Positions 5,756-6,529 of a DNA stretch of 6,529 bases are shown one piece after another. The translations under genes and the position numbers were made by a program. The stretch is from contig JASIKQ010000585.1 of assembly GCA_030049565.1 (NCBI GenBank), positions 1-6,529 on the forward strand, given 5' to 3'. This DNA is from Candidatus Sulfotelmatobacter sp. Its GTDB lineage: Bacteria; Acidobacteriota; Terriglobia; Terriglobales; Acidobacteriaceae. The notes under the pieces were generated by a model. The model was not told the DNA's origin. It ran no database searches and saw only the letters and a program-made list of their open reading frames with translations. How positions within the stretch are numbered: position 1 is the stretch's first letter; each line of letters opens with the position of its first letter.

Positions 5756-6529
5756 TCAACTCCACGCCACTCCTGGACGTTTCGACGACACAGAACGGCG
5801 GGTAAGAAAGAAGAAAAACCAAACGAAGACGGACGCGTTGATCATGCAAAAGTAATACGGGATGCGCGAGACCTTCCAAGGCAGGGCGAAAAAAGCGCCA
5901 AGCATCGCCAATCCGTAGAAGGCTAGCTGCCCGAACGCCAGCCATCTGTAGAGGGGCTGCGGCCACAGAAGAGCGTTGGAAATTGCCATGGTGACCATAG
6001 CCAGGGGCACGAGTAAGCGTGCGCCCTTGTGCGAGAAAAAACAAAACAGCACGAAGGGCCTAGGTGGCCAGAGGAAAGCTCGGATTTCTCGCAATTGTTC
6101 AATGTTGCCGGCTGTAATGCGTACCCGGCGGCCAAATCCTTCCATCTCGTGTGCCTCTTCGTATGCGATTGCCTGCAGCTCATACGCGATGCGATATCCT
6201 CGCCCGAGCACGCTGGTTGGAATCACGAAGTCGTCGTTAATGGTTCCCATGTTCGGAAAAGGGTATAGGGACTTGCGCATCGCATAGAGTGCCCCGTGCG
6301 CGCCAGTGAGCGTTCCGAGCTTCGCTTCCTGCAGCTTTAGAAAAGTCTCGTATTTCCAGTAAAAATCTTCCTGTCGTCCGAGATTCGCCGCGTCGGGATT
6401 CAGGACCTGATAAATACCGCTGGCGGCGCCCACCGAAGGGTCAGCAAAATTGCTGGTCAGCTTTCGGATGGAGTCTGAGGCCAGCAGGCAGGAGGCATCG
6501 GAGAACACTATGATCTCGCCCCGAAGTTG
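5756..6529 (-). CDS. Membrane glycosyltransferase family 2, C-terminal part (N-terminus outside window)
   Basis: The frame is open to the right edge, showing 257 residues and the stop at 5756-5758. The GTG at 6508 is internal, since QLRGEIIVFSDAS reads across it. GEIIVFSDAS gives the metal-site DxS variant of DxD. TINDDFVIP at 96-104 of the visible part is the acidic acceptor-base motif (ED class), and GFGRRVRITAGN at 131-142 is the usual basic block in the place of QxxRW. FSHKGARLLVP leads into three hydrophobic segments near visible residues 171-190, 197-217 and 223-242. This layout is that of GT2 enzymes such as hyaluronan or cellulose synthase relatives, which extend polysaccharides at the inner face of the membrane. 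Sugar specificity is not readable. It runs convergently with the propeller gene; its own promoter lies outside. Confidence 0.88.
   Translation of the reverse strand, partial: QLRGEIIVFSDASCLLASDSIRKLTSNFADPSVGAASGIYQVLNPDAANLGRQEDFYWKYETFLKLQEAKLGTLTGAHGALYAMRKSLYPFPNMGTINDDFVIPTSVLGRGYRIAYELQAIAYEEAHEMEGFGRRVRITAGNIEQLREIRAFLWPPRPFVLFCFFSHKGARLLVPLAMVTMAISNALLWPQPLYRWLAFGQLAFYGLAMLGAFFALPWKVSRIPYYFCMINASVFVWFFFFLTRRSVSSKRPGVAWS

Noticed and set aside
5622..5855. Possible small plus-strand gene of 77 codons after the propeller
   Set aside because: Its second half is antisense to the glycosyltransferase end, no ribosome site precedes its ATG, and the composition is Lys/Arg/Gln-rich without structure.

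Overview
The window looks like part of a bacterial surface-glycan or exopolysaccharide locus. It is fully coding-dense, moderately GC-rich by eye, and has no RNA genes, IS elements or CRISPR repeats that I can see. The gene set (FemAB/CelD-like acyltransferase, LMW phosphotyrosine phosphatase, ATP-grasp ligase, two unrelated PAPS sulfotransferases, a cytosolic beta-propeller and a membrane family 2 glycosyltransferase) is typical of capsule clusters in soil bacteria. The protein style would fit Acidobacteriota or a similar deep-branching Gram-negative, but nothing here fixes the phylum; this is a weak guess.

Layout. 1-437 (+): C-terminal part of a GNAT-fold acyltransferase cut by the left edge. 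438-517: short convergent gap. 518-3287 (-): a tight three-gene operon, read leftwards, LMW-PTP (2565-3287), ATP-grasp ligase (1306-2568), sulfotransferase 1 (518-1309). Both junctions are 4-base ATGA start/stop overlaps, so the three proteins are probably made together. 3288-3471: divergent control region with two promoter candidates whose -10 boxes overlap, a 10-bp perfect palindrome, and a hairpin holding the likely ribosome binding site of the rightward gene. 3472-5583 (+): sulfotransferase 2 followed by a His-rich beta-propeller protein, separated by a 126-bp gap with inverted repeats. 5584-5755: convergent gap with three small hairpins. 5756-6529 (-): C-terminal part of a processive-type GT2 with three membrane helices, cut by the right edge.

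How it may work (inference). The GT2 builds or extends a glycan at the inner membrane. The ATP-grasp enzyme and the FemAB-like enzyme would add amino acid or acyl groups, the two sulfotransferases would add sulfate from PAPS to two different acceptors, and the LMW phosphatase would control a tyrosine kinase of the export machinery or dephosphorylate a small molecule. The propeller is the least understood part. The most interesting unit is the coupled phosphatase / ATP-grasp / sulfotransferase operon, with a second sulfotransferase plus propeller driven from the same control region.
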